This document shows positions 19,506 to 28,269 of a stretch of DNA of 42,949 bases, in pieces (position 1 is the stretch's first letter; every line of letters begins with the position of its first letter). The notes under the pieces were generated by a model. The model was given only the letters and a program-made list of their open reading frames with translations, ran no database searches and was not told the origin of the DNA. Origin of the DNA: Aliivibrio sifiae (lineage in GTDB: Bacteria > Pseudomonadota > Gammaproteobacteria > Enterobacterales > Vibrionaceae); assembly GCF_002954705.1 (NCBI RefSeq), contig NZ_MSCO01000001.1:1885969-1928917 (forward strand). The letters are read 5' to 3'. The position numbers and the translations under genes are program-made.

Positions 19506-20339
19506 ATGGAAAAGAAAATATTATTAACGGATTGCCCTGATTCTCGTGGGCTAATCGCCAAAATAACGAATATTTGTTATAAGCATCAACTTAATATTGT
19601 TCACAATAATGAATATGTAGATAACGTTACGGGTCAGTTTTTTATGAGAACTGAGCTAGAAGGGATTTTCAATGATGAGACCTTCTTACTTGATATTGAC
19701 CAAGCTTTACCCGAAGGTAGCCATCGTAAATTAGTTACTGAGCCTTGTAAGAAAGTCGTCATTCTAGTTACAAAAGAAGCACACTGTATTGGTGATATTT
19801 TAATTAAAGCTTATTCCGGTGCGATGAATATCGAAATTGCTGCGGTCATTGGGAATCACGATACACTAGGTGGATTAATCGAAAAATTCGATATTCCTTT
19901 CCATCATGTTTGTCATCAAGGCTTATCTCGTGAAGAGCATGAAGAAAAAATGTTGGATGTGATTAATTCATACGACCCAGAATATGTCGTATTAGCAAAA
20001 TACATGCGTGTACTAACACCAAATTTTGTCGCTCAATTCCCAAGAAAAATCATTAACATTCATCACAGCTTCTTACCTGCCTTTATTGGCGCAAAACCAT
20101 ACCAACAAGCGTATGACCGCGGTGTGAAAATCATCGGTGCAACAGCACACTTTGTGACTAATAATTTAGACGAAGGACCGATCATAAAACAAGATGTCAT
20201 ACCTATTGATCATAACTTCAGTGCTGAGGACATGGCAATGGCTGGACGTGACGTTGAGAAATCAGTACTAAGTAAAGCCTTAACAAAAGTACTAAACGAC
20301 CATGTCTTTGTTTATGGTAACAAGACCGTTATTCTTTAA
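19506..20339 (+). CDS. purU: Formyltetrahydrofolate deformylase
   Basis: The 277-aa enzyme hydrolyses 10-formyl-THF to formate and THF, balancing one-carbon pools and supplying formate to PurT. It has an N-terminal ACT domain (TDCPDSRGLIAKITNICYKH) and a C-terminal formyltransferase-like domain with the catalytic Asn-His-Asp set in NIHHSFLPAFIGAKPY and NLDEGPI. The ATG at 19506 is preferred because it has an AAGAGA element close upstream and gives a length near E. coli PurU (280 aa). A GTG at 19488 in the same frame would add six residues and has no ribosome-binding site. Confidence 0.95.
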   Translation: MEKKILLTDCPDSRGLIAKITNICYKHQLNIVHNNEYVDNVTGQFFMRTELEGIFNDETFLLDIDQALPEGSHRKLVTEPCKKVVILVTKEAHCIGDILIKAYSGAMNIEIAAVIGNHDTLGGLIEKFDIPFHHVCHQGLSREEHEEKMLDVINSYDPEYVVLAKYMRVLTPNFVAQFPRKIINIHHSFLPAFIGAKPYQQAYDRGVKIIGATAHFVTNNLDEGPIIKQDVIPIDHNFSAEDMAMAGRDVEKSVLSKALTKVLNDHVFVYGNKTVIL

Positions 20340-20356
20340 TTAATAGCTCAAATACA

Positions 20357-20385
20357 AAAACGGCGATCATAATGATCGCCGTTTT
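20357..20385. terminator. Bidirectional terminator between purU and a hydrolase gene
   Basis: AAAACGGCGATCAT (20357-20370) and ATGATCGCCGTTTT (20372-20385) form a perfect inverted repeat around one base, with A- and T-rich flanks. It serves convergent purU and the alpha/beta hydrolase gene. Confidence 0.9.
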
Positions 20386-20400
20386 CTATTCTACAAAATC

Positions 20401-21198
20401 TTATTGAGCTGCGATAAAATCAATCGCATGCTTATTAAATTCTTTTGGCCTGTCAATATTACATACGTGCCCACACTCAGGGATCTGTAATAATTGACTG
20501 TATTTATGAACGGCCACCATTTCTTCTACTGGCTTCATAAATAAATAATCGTTTGCACCCATCACATACAGCGTTGGAATAGCTAGTTCTTTATCTCTGA
20601 AGTAACGCATCAATGGATTGACATCAGCCGCCAATTTAAACCAACGTTTAAACTCTTTTTGACACAGCTTTTTTGCTTCTCTCGTAAAAATATGACGCGA
20701 TTCTTTTTGGCTTTTCTGTGGCATAACAACATAAGAAAATAACTTATATAACCACATATAAGGCATGATATTTTTCGTCAATTCTCCCATTTTAATTAAA
20801 AACTGGGAGCGGAAATTAAAACGAGTGATCGCACCTGCAAGCACCATAGAGCTAACTCTATCTTGTGCCAATTCAGCTAAATTACGAATGATAATGGTAC
20901 CAAGAGACATTCCAACAAAATGAGCTGATTTAATATTTAAGTGGTCAAGAACATCAATAATATCTTGGCTTACGACTTTAAAAGAGTACTGCTTATTCAT
21001 AAACTCTTTAATTTGAGAGAAATGGTTTGAACGACCATGCCCTCTTAAATCAATTAATAAGACATTAAAGTTCTTTCTAAAAGCGGCGATCTGCTTAAAC
21101 CAGGTTGTTGAACTTCCCCCTGCACCATGAACAAACACAACCCATTTGGCGCTTGATTCATGTTTATAGGTTCTATGAAATAACAAAGAATTAGACAT
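20401..21198 (-). CDS. Alpha/beta-fold hydrolase downstream of the ketosynthase cluster
   Basis: This 265-aa alpha/beta hydrolase has the oxyanion loop FVHGAGGSSTTW (near 22-33), LRGHGRS after strand 4, the nucleophile elbow GMSLG with Ser98, a likely acid in YVMGANDYLF, and the His in PECGHVCNIDRP near 245. No signal peptide is visible. It is on the same strand as the polyketide-like cluster, 132 bases beyond its last gene, so it could act as a thioesterase or ester hydrolase for the cluster product. The gap also allows an independent gene. The substrate is unknown. Confidence 0.85.
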   Translation of the reverse strand: MSNSLLFHRTYKHESSAKWVVFVHGAGGSSTTWFKQIAAFRKNFNVLLIDLRGHGRSNHFSQIKEFMNKQYSFKVVSQDIIDVLDHLNIKSAHFVGMSLGTIIIRNLAELAQDRVSSMVLAGAITRFNFRSQFLIKMGELTKNIMPYMWLYKLFSYVVMPQKSQKESRHIFTREAKKLCQKEFKRWFKLAADVNPLMRYFRDKELAIPTLYVMGANDYLFMKPVEEMVAVHKYSQLLQIPECGHVCNIDRPKEFNKHAIDFIAAQ

Positions 21199-21330
21199 TC
21201 ACTCTACTTTAATTAGAAAAGACATATAACGCAGACTATACCATCCTACATCGCCAATGAATACTCACAAAGAAGTAGTCGAACAAAAACCTGACATCTA
21301 GTAACAAAATGTATCTAAACTATTGATTTA

Positions 21331-22185
21331 TTAGATGACATTAAGAGTTATTACTCTATAAATATGATTAAAATAATCAATATACACCAAGCAACCTTGC
21401 TTTGAATTTAAGTAACTATTTAATACAAACAATCCATTAGTTTCATAAAAATCAGCAACTTCATTCCATCCAAACTCCGGAATATTAATTCTGGATAATA
21501 ATAAGTCAGAACAGAACTTAGGCATCCTATGCCCAAATGCAACATGAGTGACTTCTTCTTGGTTGTTGAGATATTCAATAACACCGACACTATCAAATGC
21601 TAACGTCAACACATCAACGGTTGCTAATGCATCTTGCTTATTTGCACTCAGTAGCATCCAATTAGAGCCCTCACCGATAGGCGTATTCGCCGAAAGACCT
21701 AAATATCCATATGGGTTATTAGATTGCTCTACGCCCTCATCTACACCACCCAGTAATATTGTTTCTTCTTGCTTCGTTTTTAGGCTCGCATCAGCCAATA
21801 AGAATCCATTTTCTATTGCAAAGCCTTGTTGTGCTAAATTAAGGTTTTTACTTTCAAGCTCTAAATATTTTGCAATATAAAAGCCCGCGGTATTACTTAA
21901 TGAATTAATAAAATCAACAGGTTTTGGTGGCATTTTTTCAACATAGCGCTGCTGACATAAACGATTAAAAACGGATAAATCCCCTTGTCCCGACACCATA
22001 AACAGCGCGGTATTTTTATCTAGTTCTTGCTGATTTTTAATGCCGGATACCCCTAATAAACCAAGCTGGATAAAACGGTCAGTACGACGAACAAAGCTAG
22101 GGGCTACTTTTTTACACTCTGCTTTTACATCAACATCTTGGTCTTGTTTTATATTTACACTAGAAACGCAATGCACATACATCAT
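21331..22185 (-). CDS. Ketosynthase-like protein without catalytic Cys (chain-length-factor-like)
   Basis: The 284-aa protein is a shortened, degenerate thiolase-fold ketosynthase homologue. The segment SLSNTAGFYIAKYLE aligns with the active-site segment YNTACTSSSNAIL of the neighbouring ketosynthase and has Gly101 where the Cys should be. The usual His motifs (HGT and GHxxG) are also absent. Its ATG overlaps the ketosynthase stop (ATGA), so the two are made together, as in the KS-alpha/KS-beta pairs of type II polyketide and aryl-polyene systems. The likely role is a non-catalytic partner that shapes chain length. At 284 aa it is shorter than typical chain-length factors (about 400 aa), and homology is inferred from pattern and context. 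Confidence 0.7.
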   Translation of the reverse strand: MMYVHCVSSVNIKQDQDVDVKAECKKVAPSFVRRTDRFIQLGLLGVSGIKNQQELDKNTALFMVSGQGDLSVFNRLCQQRYVEKMPPKPVDFINSLSNTAGFYIAKYLELESKNLNLAQQGFAIENGFLLADASLKTKQEETILLGGVDEGVEQSNNPYGYLGLSANTPIGEGSNWMLLSANKQDALATVDVLTLAFDSVGVIEYLNNQEEVTHVAFGHRMPKFCSDLLLSRINIPEFGWNEVADFYETNGLFVLNSYLNSKQGCLVYIDYFNHIYRVITLNVI

Positions 22186-23324
22186 GCGACGTCCTTCTTT
22201 ATAACAAGTGCATTATTGTTACCACCAAAACCAAAACAGTTAAGTAAGAACACCCCAGAATCACACGGGATCATTACTTGTGTCGGGGTCCAGTTAATTT
22301 CATCATCTTGCTGTTCGAAATTTGGGGTTTTGGGTATAAAACCATTATTGATGGCATTGATCATAATGACTAATTCACTCACCCCACAACTGCCTAATGT
22401 ATGGCCTATGTATGGCTTTAAGGAAAAGAATGAAGGCGATTGATTAAAGATTTGCTTCATACCATTTACCTCAGCTAAGTCGCTGAGATTACTGGCTGTT
22501 CCGTGTGATTTTACTGCGGTTATACCTTCTGCACTAACACCACTGGCCTGTAGTGCACTTTTAATCACTTGAGCCACTCCAGAACCATCAGAGTTTACGC
22601 CTGTCACACTGTGTGTTTCACACTGGCTACTGCCACCACAAAACTGCCAAGGTGATGGTTTGACATCATCACGACTCATTAGTAGTACACCAAGCGCTTC
22701 TCCCAATAGCAACCCATCTCTGTTCGCATCAAAAGGCTTGGTTTGCTGTTGAGCAAGCAATTGCATCGAAACAAACCCCTCAAAAGAGTGAGACGCAAAC
22801 ATCTCCATACCAATAACAAGTGCATAATCAACAACACCGGCTTCTAGCATAGTAGCCGCGTCTAAAATAGCATTAGAACTAGAGGTACAAGCAGTGTTAT
22901 AAGTCAGACTTAGCGGGTTCAAACCAAATTCAGACGCCAGCTTATCTGCGTAAACCCCATTCCCTACTCTACCCCCTGAAAATTGAGGACGTTGATTTTC
23001 TTGAATACTCGTCCCGAGAGGGATCATCAGAGAAATATCATTAGCAGCGCAACCCAAAAACAAGCCACAACGTTGACGGTCACTCTCAGAAAAATCATGT
23101 TGTTCAAACAGGGAAGTGACCAATTGAATTAAATAAGGAATAGGATCAAATAAAGGTTCAAAGCTGCCTTCATCTTGAATCGCATAGTAAGGCAGTGTTT
23201 TAATTTGCTCAAATACATTAACCGATTTATCTACGGTTTGGTATTTACCTTCTTTCATTAACTGCAATTGCAGCGTTTTATTTCCAAGCGCGCTGAGTAC
23301 TTCACCACCAAGTATCGTAATCAT
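22182..23324 (-). CDS. Beta-ketoacyl-ACP synthase (type II, KS-alpha-like)
   Basis: The 380-aa FabF/KAS-type ketosynthase has a complete triad: Cys146 in YNTACTSSSNAIL, His274 in VKSHGTASNLSD and His308 in KPYIGHTLGSCGVSE. The C-terminal NCFGFGGNNNALVI is the standard thiolase-fold ending. It diverges clearly from FabB at 4847-6058 and lies among accessory genes, so it probably extends an acyl or polyketide chain on the dedicated carrier protein encoded five bases upstream. It overlaps the chain-length-factor-like gene by four bases. Confidence 0.9.
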   Translation of the reverse strand: MITILGGEVLSALGNKTLQLQLMKEGKYQTVDKSVNVFEQIKTLPYYAIQDEGSFEPLFDPIPYLIQLVTSLFEQHDFSESDRQRCGLFLGCAANDISLMIPLGTSIQENQRPQFSGGRVGNGVYADKLASEFGLNPLSLTYNTACTSSSNAILDAATMLEAGVVDYALVIGMEMFASHSFEGFVSMQLLAQQQTKPFDANRDGLLLGEALGVLLMSRDDVKPSPWQFCGGSSQCETHSVTGVNSDGSGVAQVIKSALQASGVSAEGITAVKSHGTASNLSDLAEVNGMKQIFNQSPSFFSLKPYIGHTLGSCGVSELVIMINAINNGFIPKTPNFEQQDDEINWTPTQVMIPCDSGVFLLNCFGFGGNNNALVIKKDVA

Positions 23325-23329
23325 CGTTA

Positions 23330-23599
23330 TTATTCTGGTTGTAGGTGATCAGCAAGGTGGTTAATCGTCGTTACAATACGACGAAACTCTTTTGGGTCTA
23401 CCAAACGTAGATTAAAGTGACGCTGCAATAACATTGAAATTTGCAATCCATCTACTGAATCTAACTCTAAACCACTCTCATCAGAAAACAGCTCCACGTC
23501 ATCTGCTAATTCATCTGCTGCAATTTCTTCTCTGTCGCACTCTTCAAGGATCATGTTTTTAAGCTTTATTTTGAATTCTGTATCTAACGACCCTTTCAT
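23330..23599 (-). CDS. Acyl carrier protein (phosphopantetheine-binding)
   Basis: This 89-aa acidic protein has the carrier signature LELDSVDGLQISMLLQ, in which Ser48 is the expected 4'-phosphopantetheine attachment site. The body is predicted helical and negatively charged (ELADDVELFSDE), as for ACPs. Its start overlaps the permease stop by one base. It most likely carries the growing chain for the adjacent ketosynthase pair and may present it to the DarB-like and BtrH-like enzymes. It is comparable in role to DarC or to BtrI, but this is inferred from context. Confidence 0.88.
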   Translation of the reverse strand: MKGSLDTEFKIKLKNMILEECDREEIAADELADDVELFSDESGLELDSVDGLQISMLLQRHFNLRLVDPKEFRRIVTTINHLADHLQPE

Positions 23600-24762
23600 T
23601 AACTTTTCCTTTGTTTATAAGTAAATACAATACTGGCAATCAATAGTGAAACCACGCCAAATAACGTCAATGCCATGGCTTCATTAAGCACGTCCATCAC
23701 GCTTCCTCGACGTAAGAAAATATCTAAAAAACCTTCTAAGCCCCACGACATTGGAGAAATATTGGAGAAAGTTTGCATTGCTTCTGGCATCACAAACTTA
23801 GGCACCATGACGCCACCAATCGCACCCAATAAAATATTAATAATGCCACCAATCGTGGTGGCTTGTTCAATGCTGTCAACGGCGGTAGCAACAAGAATAG
23901 ATAATCCGATAGCAGATAAACTTAATGACAGTGAGACTAAAACTAAGCCTAAGACTGAGCCGCCAATAGTTAATGGTGCCGCTCCAAATAGAGGGACTAT
24001 ATACATACCGACCCCAATCATCAGCCAAACCTGAACTTGGTTTATTAGCATATAAGGCAAAATTTTCCCGCCAAATAACACAGGCAAGCTTAAATTCATG
24101 GTGCTTAAGCGCAGTAAAGTATTTTGTTTACGCTCACTGATAAAGATGGTCGACATTGGAATAATGACAAAAAACAGACCAAACACGATCCAAGAAGGCA
24201 CACTTTGTTGAGTTGAGGTTGGCTTTTCATCTTGTGCTAATTTGGCGTATTGAATTTCCATCAAGGCAGCTTCATCAAAAGATGTATCTGCCGTTGCCTC
24301 ATCTAAGAAACCAAAGCTGTCTTGATTGGCAGAGTTGACCTCATCGAGCTTATTCCACATCCAACTCAGTGCTATTTGGTTCTTAAAAATAGTTAATAGT
24401 GAGGGAGAAGTATCCGCAGCAACACTGATCTCTAGTGGTAATTCATCTTGATAAAACCCCTGAGGAATATCGATAATAAATTGAACCCCTTCCTCTTCTG
24501 GCGAGCGATATTCACTAGAATCCAATGCGTATTTGGTTAGTGTTGGTATATTGGATAATTTATTGATTAATGCTTCACTGCCGCTACTTTGATCGTTATC
24601 CACTAATGCATATGTCATTAGTGATTTATCTTCATTCATCACATCTTTAAGCGCTAAGGACATAATCAAAATGAACACTACAGGCATAATAAATAAAGCA
24701 GCTAAGGCATGTTTATCTCGGCTAACTAGCAAGAATTCTTTCATTAACATTGCTTTAAACAT
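23599..24762 (-). CDS. ABC-2 type transporter permease
   Basis: The 387-aa membrane protein has one N-terminal membrane helix (ALFIMPVVFILIMSLAL). A large external domain of about 140 residues follows, then five or so helices in the C-terminal half (for example SWIVFGLFFVIIPMSTIF and the VLGLVLVSLSLSLSAIGL segment). This is the layout of ABC-2 exporters of the YhhJ/DrrB type. It overlaps the ATPase gene by eight bases, so the two form one exporter. The exported molecule is unknown; the cluster product is the obvious candidate. Confidence 0.88.
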   Translation of the reverse strand: MFKAMLMKEFLLVSRDKHALAALFIMPVVFILIMSLALKDVMNEDKSLMTYALVDNDQSSGSEALINKLSNIPTLTKYALDSSEYRSPEEEGVQFIIDIPQGFYQDELPLEISVAADTSPSLLTIFKNQIALSWMWNKLDEVNSANQDSFGFLDEATADTSFDEAALMEIQYAKLAQDEKPTSTQQSVPSWIVFGLFFVIIPMSTIFISERKQNTLLRLSTMNLSLPVLFGGKILPYMLINQVQVWLMIGVGMYIVPLFGAAPLTIGGSVLGLVLVSLSLSLSAIGLSILVATAVDSIEQATTIGGIINILLGAIGGVMVPKFVMPEAMQTFSNISPMSWGLEGFLDIFLRRGSVMDVLNEAMALTLFGVVSLLIASIVFTYKQRKS

Positions 24763-25678
24763 CAGTTCTTCCTTTTGATGTTAAGTTAATAAATAGAGAC
24801 TCAAGCGTCGTTGCACCATAACGAAGCTGCTTTACTTTAATATGGGCGTTTTCAAGCCACGTTAATACTTGAGCAACCAAGACACTATTTGAACTTGATA
24901 ACAATAATGTTGTTTCATCAATCAAGCTCACCTCACAGCATTGAGCAAGGAGTAAATGCCATTGAGTCGAAGAATTAGGATAGAGCTCGATAATGACTTG
25001 TTGGCTTTCTTCGTTATTTACCATTGATGAAATTGAACCTTGTTTCACCACTTGCCCTGCATTCATAATTGCCACTTCATCACAAATTTTTTCAATTTCA
25101 GGCATGTAATGTGAAGTGTAAATAACGGTTTTATTATCTGACTTATAGGCCTTAATTGTATCTAAAATTTCATTACGAGACTCAGGATCAATCCCCACTG
25201 TCGGCTCATCAAAAAACAGAACATCAGGGTTATTTAACAAACCAATCGCTATATTTAAACGGCGTTTTTGACCGCCAGATAAGGTTGATGATTTTTGATC
25301 CATCATGGCTGCAAGGCGATTCGTTTCTACCGCATACGCTAAATTATCTTTTAAGGTTTTGCCTTTTATTTTTTGCACACCAGCAAAGAAGTTTAAGTTC
25401 TCTTTTACACTTAAATTCTCATAAAAAGCCAAGCTTTGAGGGATCAAAGAGCAGCGCTGACGAATAGCATTTAGATTCTTTTTTAACGGTAAATCAAAAA
25501 AAGAGACCTCCCCAGAATCAAACGATACTAAGCCATTTAAAATGGAGATCAACGTGGTTTTTCCTGCTCCGTTAGGACCGAGCAAACCATAAATACTATT
25601 TGAGGGAATGGAGAGCGTTAAGTTATCTAACGCTTTCTTGTTACCATAGGATTTATTTAAGCCACTAATTTTGATCAT
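24755..25678 (-). CDS. ABC transporter ATP-binding protein (exporter)
   Basis: This 307-aa ATPase of the CcmA/DrrA type has Walker A GPNGAGKTT (34-42), the Q-loop SLIPQSLAFYENLSV, the signature LSGGQKRRLNIAIGLL, Walker B VLFFDEPTVGIDPESR and the switch His in VIYTSHYMPEIE. A C-terminal extension of about 90 residues is typical of drug and lipid exporters in this group. Its start overlaps the BtrH-like gene end by one base and its end overlaps the permease gene. It powers export through the permease at 23599-24762. Confidence 0.93.
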   Translation of the reverse strand: MIKISGLNKSYGNKKALDNLTLSIPSNSIYGLLGPNGAGKTTLISILNGLVSFDSGEVSFFDLPLKKNLNAIRQRCSLIPQSLAFYENLSVKENLNFFAGVQKIKGKTLKDNLAYAVETNRLAAMMDQKSSTLSGGQKRRLNIAIGLLNNPDVLFFDEPTVGIDPESRNEILDTIKAYKSDNKTVIYTSHYMPEIEKICDEVAIMNAGQVVKQGSISSMVNNEESQQVIIELYPNSSTQWHLLLAQCCEVSLIDETTLLLSSSNSVLVAQVLTWLENAHIKVKQLRYGATTLESLFINLTSKGRTDV

Positions 25679-26694
25679 TAAAACGCTCGCATTAATGATA
25701 AGTACAGCTGCTTTTCTTGCTCGGCAACTGATTCTAATTTTGCTGCAATAATATCAAATTCAATGGCTTTTTTATTTCGAGGACGGATCGCTTTGGCTAT
25801 TAACAATGCAAACTCACGCCATTCATCACCAATCGCCGTCATCTCAATAGAAGCGGTTTTTAGTTTTTCGTTATTAATTAGCTCTGACGCTTCTTGTAAA
25901 AAAGATGCGTAGATATAACGAAAACCTGCACCACCGGTACCAATCTCTTCTTGCATACGAATGATATGACCTAAAAATAATTTGGCATAATGCTCGTCTT
26001 TATTTTCTAATTGACGAATATGCTTAGCTAAAAAATGCATCCCTTTTAAGCCTGCAATAGGTACGGGTGTTTTTAACATGGTTTTCGCGGTTTTTTTGAT
26101 GCTTTTTTCAATCACTTTTGGATAATCAATCAAGCTTGGAATATGAGTCGGATAATACAATGACCCTTTTGGTGCCATTACCCCTTTCACAAAGCGTGCT
26201 TTTTGCAGTGCTTTCTCTTCAGCTTCAACCAAGTGCTCAAAAACAGGGTCGCTGATCTTATAGCTACCATGTTTTTTGCCTACTATGATCAAATTATGCG
26301 CATTGAAATGGAAACGCATCTCTTCAGGAAAGTACGGTAACCAAAATACTGACGTTTGTGCTCCAACGATTTTACCTTGTTCCAGTAACTCATCTAATCG
26401 CTTGGTGCCTTGCTCTGGTTTTGAAAATTTCTCTAACTTCATTTTCAAACCGATGCTTTTTTGCAATCCTTTCATAATGGATTTAGGCATCGAACGATAG
26501 GCAATCAATGGCATGCCGCTGAGTTTCACAAACGGAAGGTATGCAAAGACTAACGCACTAGATAAACCAAACACCATTGGTTCTGATAATGGCAAACCAT
26601 GATGAATTAACATTGAAGACATTACGCCACTTTCACAATGCGCATAATGTTGATGTTTAAATTGAGTGTTAGTGTTTTTCAAGATAGAGGTCAT
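25678..26694 (-). CDS. BtrH-like N-terminal-domain protein, putative ACP-dependent acyltransferase
   Basis: The 338-aa protein starts like butirosin BtrH: HYAHCESGVMSSMLIHHG places a nucleophile candidate at Cys20. A His in FNAHNLIIVG (His133) and an Asp in YKISDPVFE (Asp149) complete a Cys-His-Asp set in a papain-like fold. BtrH transfers an acyl group from a carrier protein to the amine of an aminoglycoside. By analogy, this protein may move the chain from the cluster ACP to an acceptor. The C-terminal half (from about 200) is helical and corresponds to the DUF4872-type region of such proteins. There is no signal peptide. Family assignment is fairly firm; the acceptor is unknown. Confidence 0.75.
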   Translation of the reverse strand: MTSILKNTNTQFKHQHYAHCESGVMSSMLIHHGLPLSEPMVFGLSSALVFAYLPFVKLSGMPLIAYRSMPKSIMKGLQKSIGLKMKLEKFSKPEQGTKRLDELLEQGKIVGAQTSVFWLPYFPEEMRFHFNAHNLIIVGKKHGSYKISDPVFEHLVEAEEKALQKARFVKGVMAPKGSLYYPTHIPSLIDYPKVIEKSIKKTAKTMLKTPVPIAGLKGMHFLAKHIRQLENKDEHYAKLFLGHIIRMQEEIGTGGAGFRYIYASFLQEASELINNEKLKTASIEMTAIGDEWREFALLIAKAIRPRNKKAIEFDIIAAKLESVAEQEKQLYLSLMRAF

Positions 26695-26703
26695 GATCTC
26701 GCT

Positions 26704-27120
26704 TTATTTATTTTTATTCGAAAGGTTAGGTAATTTCGTTAATTGCTTAACTGAAATACCTAATGCATCACTATAGGCCGAAAGCTTAGCTGGCGATAAC
26801 TTAGCAAACACCGATGGTGAAAAATGACGTTTAACTCGCCATTGAAACCAACCAACGGATTGCGCTAACACCATTAAATCCATACGCTGAGCAAACATAT
26901 GATAATACAAAGAGGACTTTTCTCCTGTTCTTACCAAGTCATACGCTACTTGTGCTTGTCGTTCAGATTCATTTAAGGCTTGCTTTGTGACTTCTTCTTC
27001 GACTTCCCAACCGGTAGACGCAACAACAGAATATTCACCGTTCTCATCAGTGGCATACACGGCTTTCGCATTATTTGCATACGTTGAGATGTTGTCTTGC
27101 GGTACTTTTTTAGCTTCCAT
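26704..27120 (-). CDS. Hypothetical cluster protein, 138 aa
   Basis: I do not recognise a function. The N-terminal half is polar (ENGEYSVVASTGWEVEEE). The middle has a helical stretch with MFAQRMDLMVLAQSVGWFQW, and the C-terminus RHFSPSVFAKLSPAKLSAY followed by ALGISVKQLTKLP resembles a small helix-turn-helix or helical bundle. It overlaps the DarB-like gene by one base (TAATG) and lies nine bases before the BtrH-like gene, so it is fully embedded in the operon. It may be an accessory protein of the pathway or a regulator. No membrane segment is seen. Confidence 0.8.
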   Translation of the reverse strand: MEAKKVPQDNISTYANNAKAVYATDENGEYSVVASTGWEVEEEVTKQALNESERQAQVAYDLVRTGEKSSLYYHMFAQRMDLMVLAQSVGWFQWRVKRHFSPSVFAKLSPAKLSAYSDALGISVKQLTKLPNLSNKNK

Positions 27121-28268
27121 TACACGACCTTTAATTGCATAAATGCAGTAGAGAATCGTCCACTCTCAGGTACGTAACACAATAATGTGTCACCCACTTT
27201 TAACTCACCAGAATGGAACAGCTCTTCTAACATAATATAAATTGATGCAGATCCCGTGTTACCCTTACTTGGTAAGTTAGTAAACCAACACTCTTGTGGA
27301 ATATCACAGCCGGCATCAAGCATTCCTTGGTATAAACGATCACGGAAATAACCAGACGAGTAATGAGGTACAAAATAGGTGATTTCATCAGCCTTCACTT
27401 TACCTTGCTCAACTAGCTCTTTTAGTGGTTTAGTCACCGTATATTCAACAATGTTTCCGTTAAGTTGTTTTACGTCTTGCTTAACAGAGAAAATAGATTG
27501 AGCTAACCACTCTTGAGATTCATACTCACGCCAGCCTTTTAAACGACCATTCGCTTGTTTATCACAACCGGCATACATACAAGCATCAAGCTCATTGGCA
27601 TACGATTTTTGCATCATCCATTCAATTTCAAGTGAGATTGAATCGGGATTTGGCTGAGAAGTCAGTAAAGCGGCACCCGCACCATCACTTAACATCCAAC
27701 GTAAGAAGTCTTTCTCAAACGCAATTTCAGGTTGGCGTTCTAGCTCATCAACAACGGTTTCAATTTCCGCTTCAAACTTGTTAGCACGCATCATAGCTGA
27801 CGCATTTTCCGAACCAGTAACTATCGCGTTACTACTTTGACCACTCAAGATCGACATATAACCATATTTTAATGACATGGTACCGGACAAACAGATGCCT
27901 GATGTCGCTATCACTTCACAGCTAGGAATACCAAGTTCACCATGCACCATTAAGGCATGATTTGGTAGAATTTGATCCGCAATCGTCGTACCACAAGCTA
28001 ACAACTCAGTGGAATTAATATCAAAGGAAGATGACGATAATTTTCTAATCGCTTCTGCTGTAAGCTCAGTATTCGTATGCGTCGTTTCACCTGTTGTAGG
28101 ATTAATTGCATAATAGCGCTGCTTAATTTTGTTGGATCGCAAAATGAGATTTTTTGCACGAGAAGGACGCAAGCCCACTTGCCCAAGGACGTTTTCGATT
28201 TCTTTATTACCAACGGCATCATTAGGCAAAAAAGCCTGAATATCGTTAATGTATACTTTGTTATTCAT
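27120..28268 (-). CDS. DarB-like beta-ketoacyl-ACP synthase III
   Basis: This 382-aa KAS III-type enzyme has all three catalytic residues: Cys126 in ATSGICLSGTMSL, His302 in FVPHYSSGYFRD and Asn337 in PSKGNTGSASIY. It is longer than housekeeping FabH (about 317 aa) and resembles the DarB group, which condenses two acyl/ketoacyl units and cyclises them to a cyclohexanedione in dialkylresorcinol biosynthesis. It follows the DarA-like gene by one base, as in dar operons. DarB-type activity is inferred from family and context. It might instead make another condensed product. Confidence 0.82.
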   Translation of the reverse strand: MNNKVYINDIQAFLPNDAVGNKEIENVLGQVGLRPSRAKNLILRSNKIKQRYYAINPTTGETTHTNTELTAEAIRKLSSSSFDINSTELLACGTTIADQILPNHALMVHGELGIPSCEVIATSGICLSGTMSLKYGYMSILSGQSSNAIVTGSENASAMMRANKFEAEIETVVDELERQPEIAFEKDFLRWMLSDGAGAALLTSQPNPDSISLEIEWMMQKSYANELDACMYAGCDKQANGRLKGWREYESQEWLAQSIFSVKQDVKQLNGNIVEYTVTKPLKELVEQGKVKADEITYFVPHYSSGYFRDRLYQGMLDAGCDIPQECWFTNLPSKGNTGSASIYIMLEELFHSGELKVGDTLLCYVPESGRFSTAFMQLKVV

Positions 28269-28269
28269 T

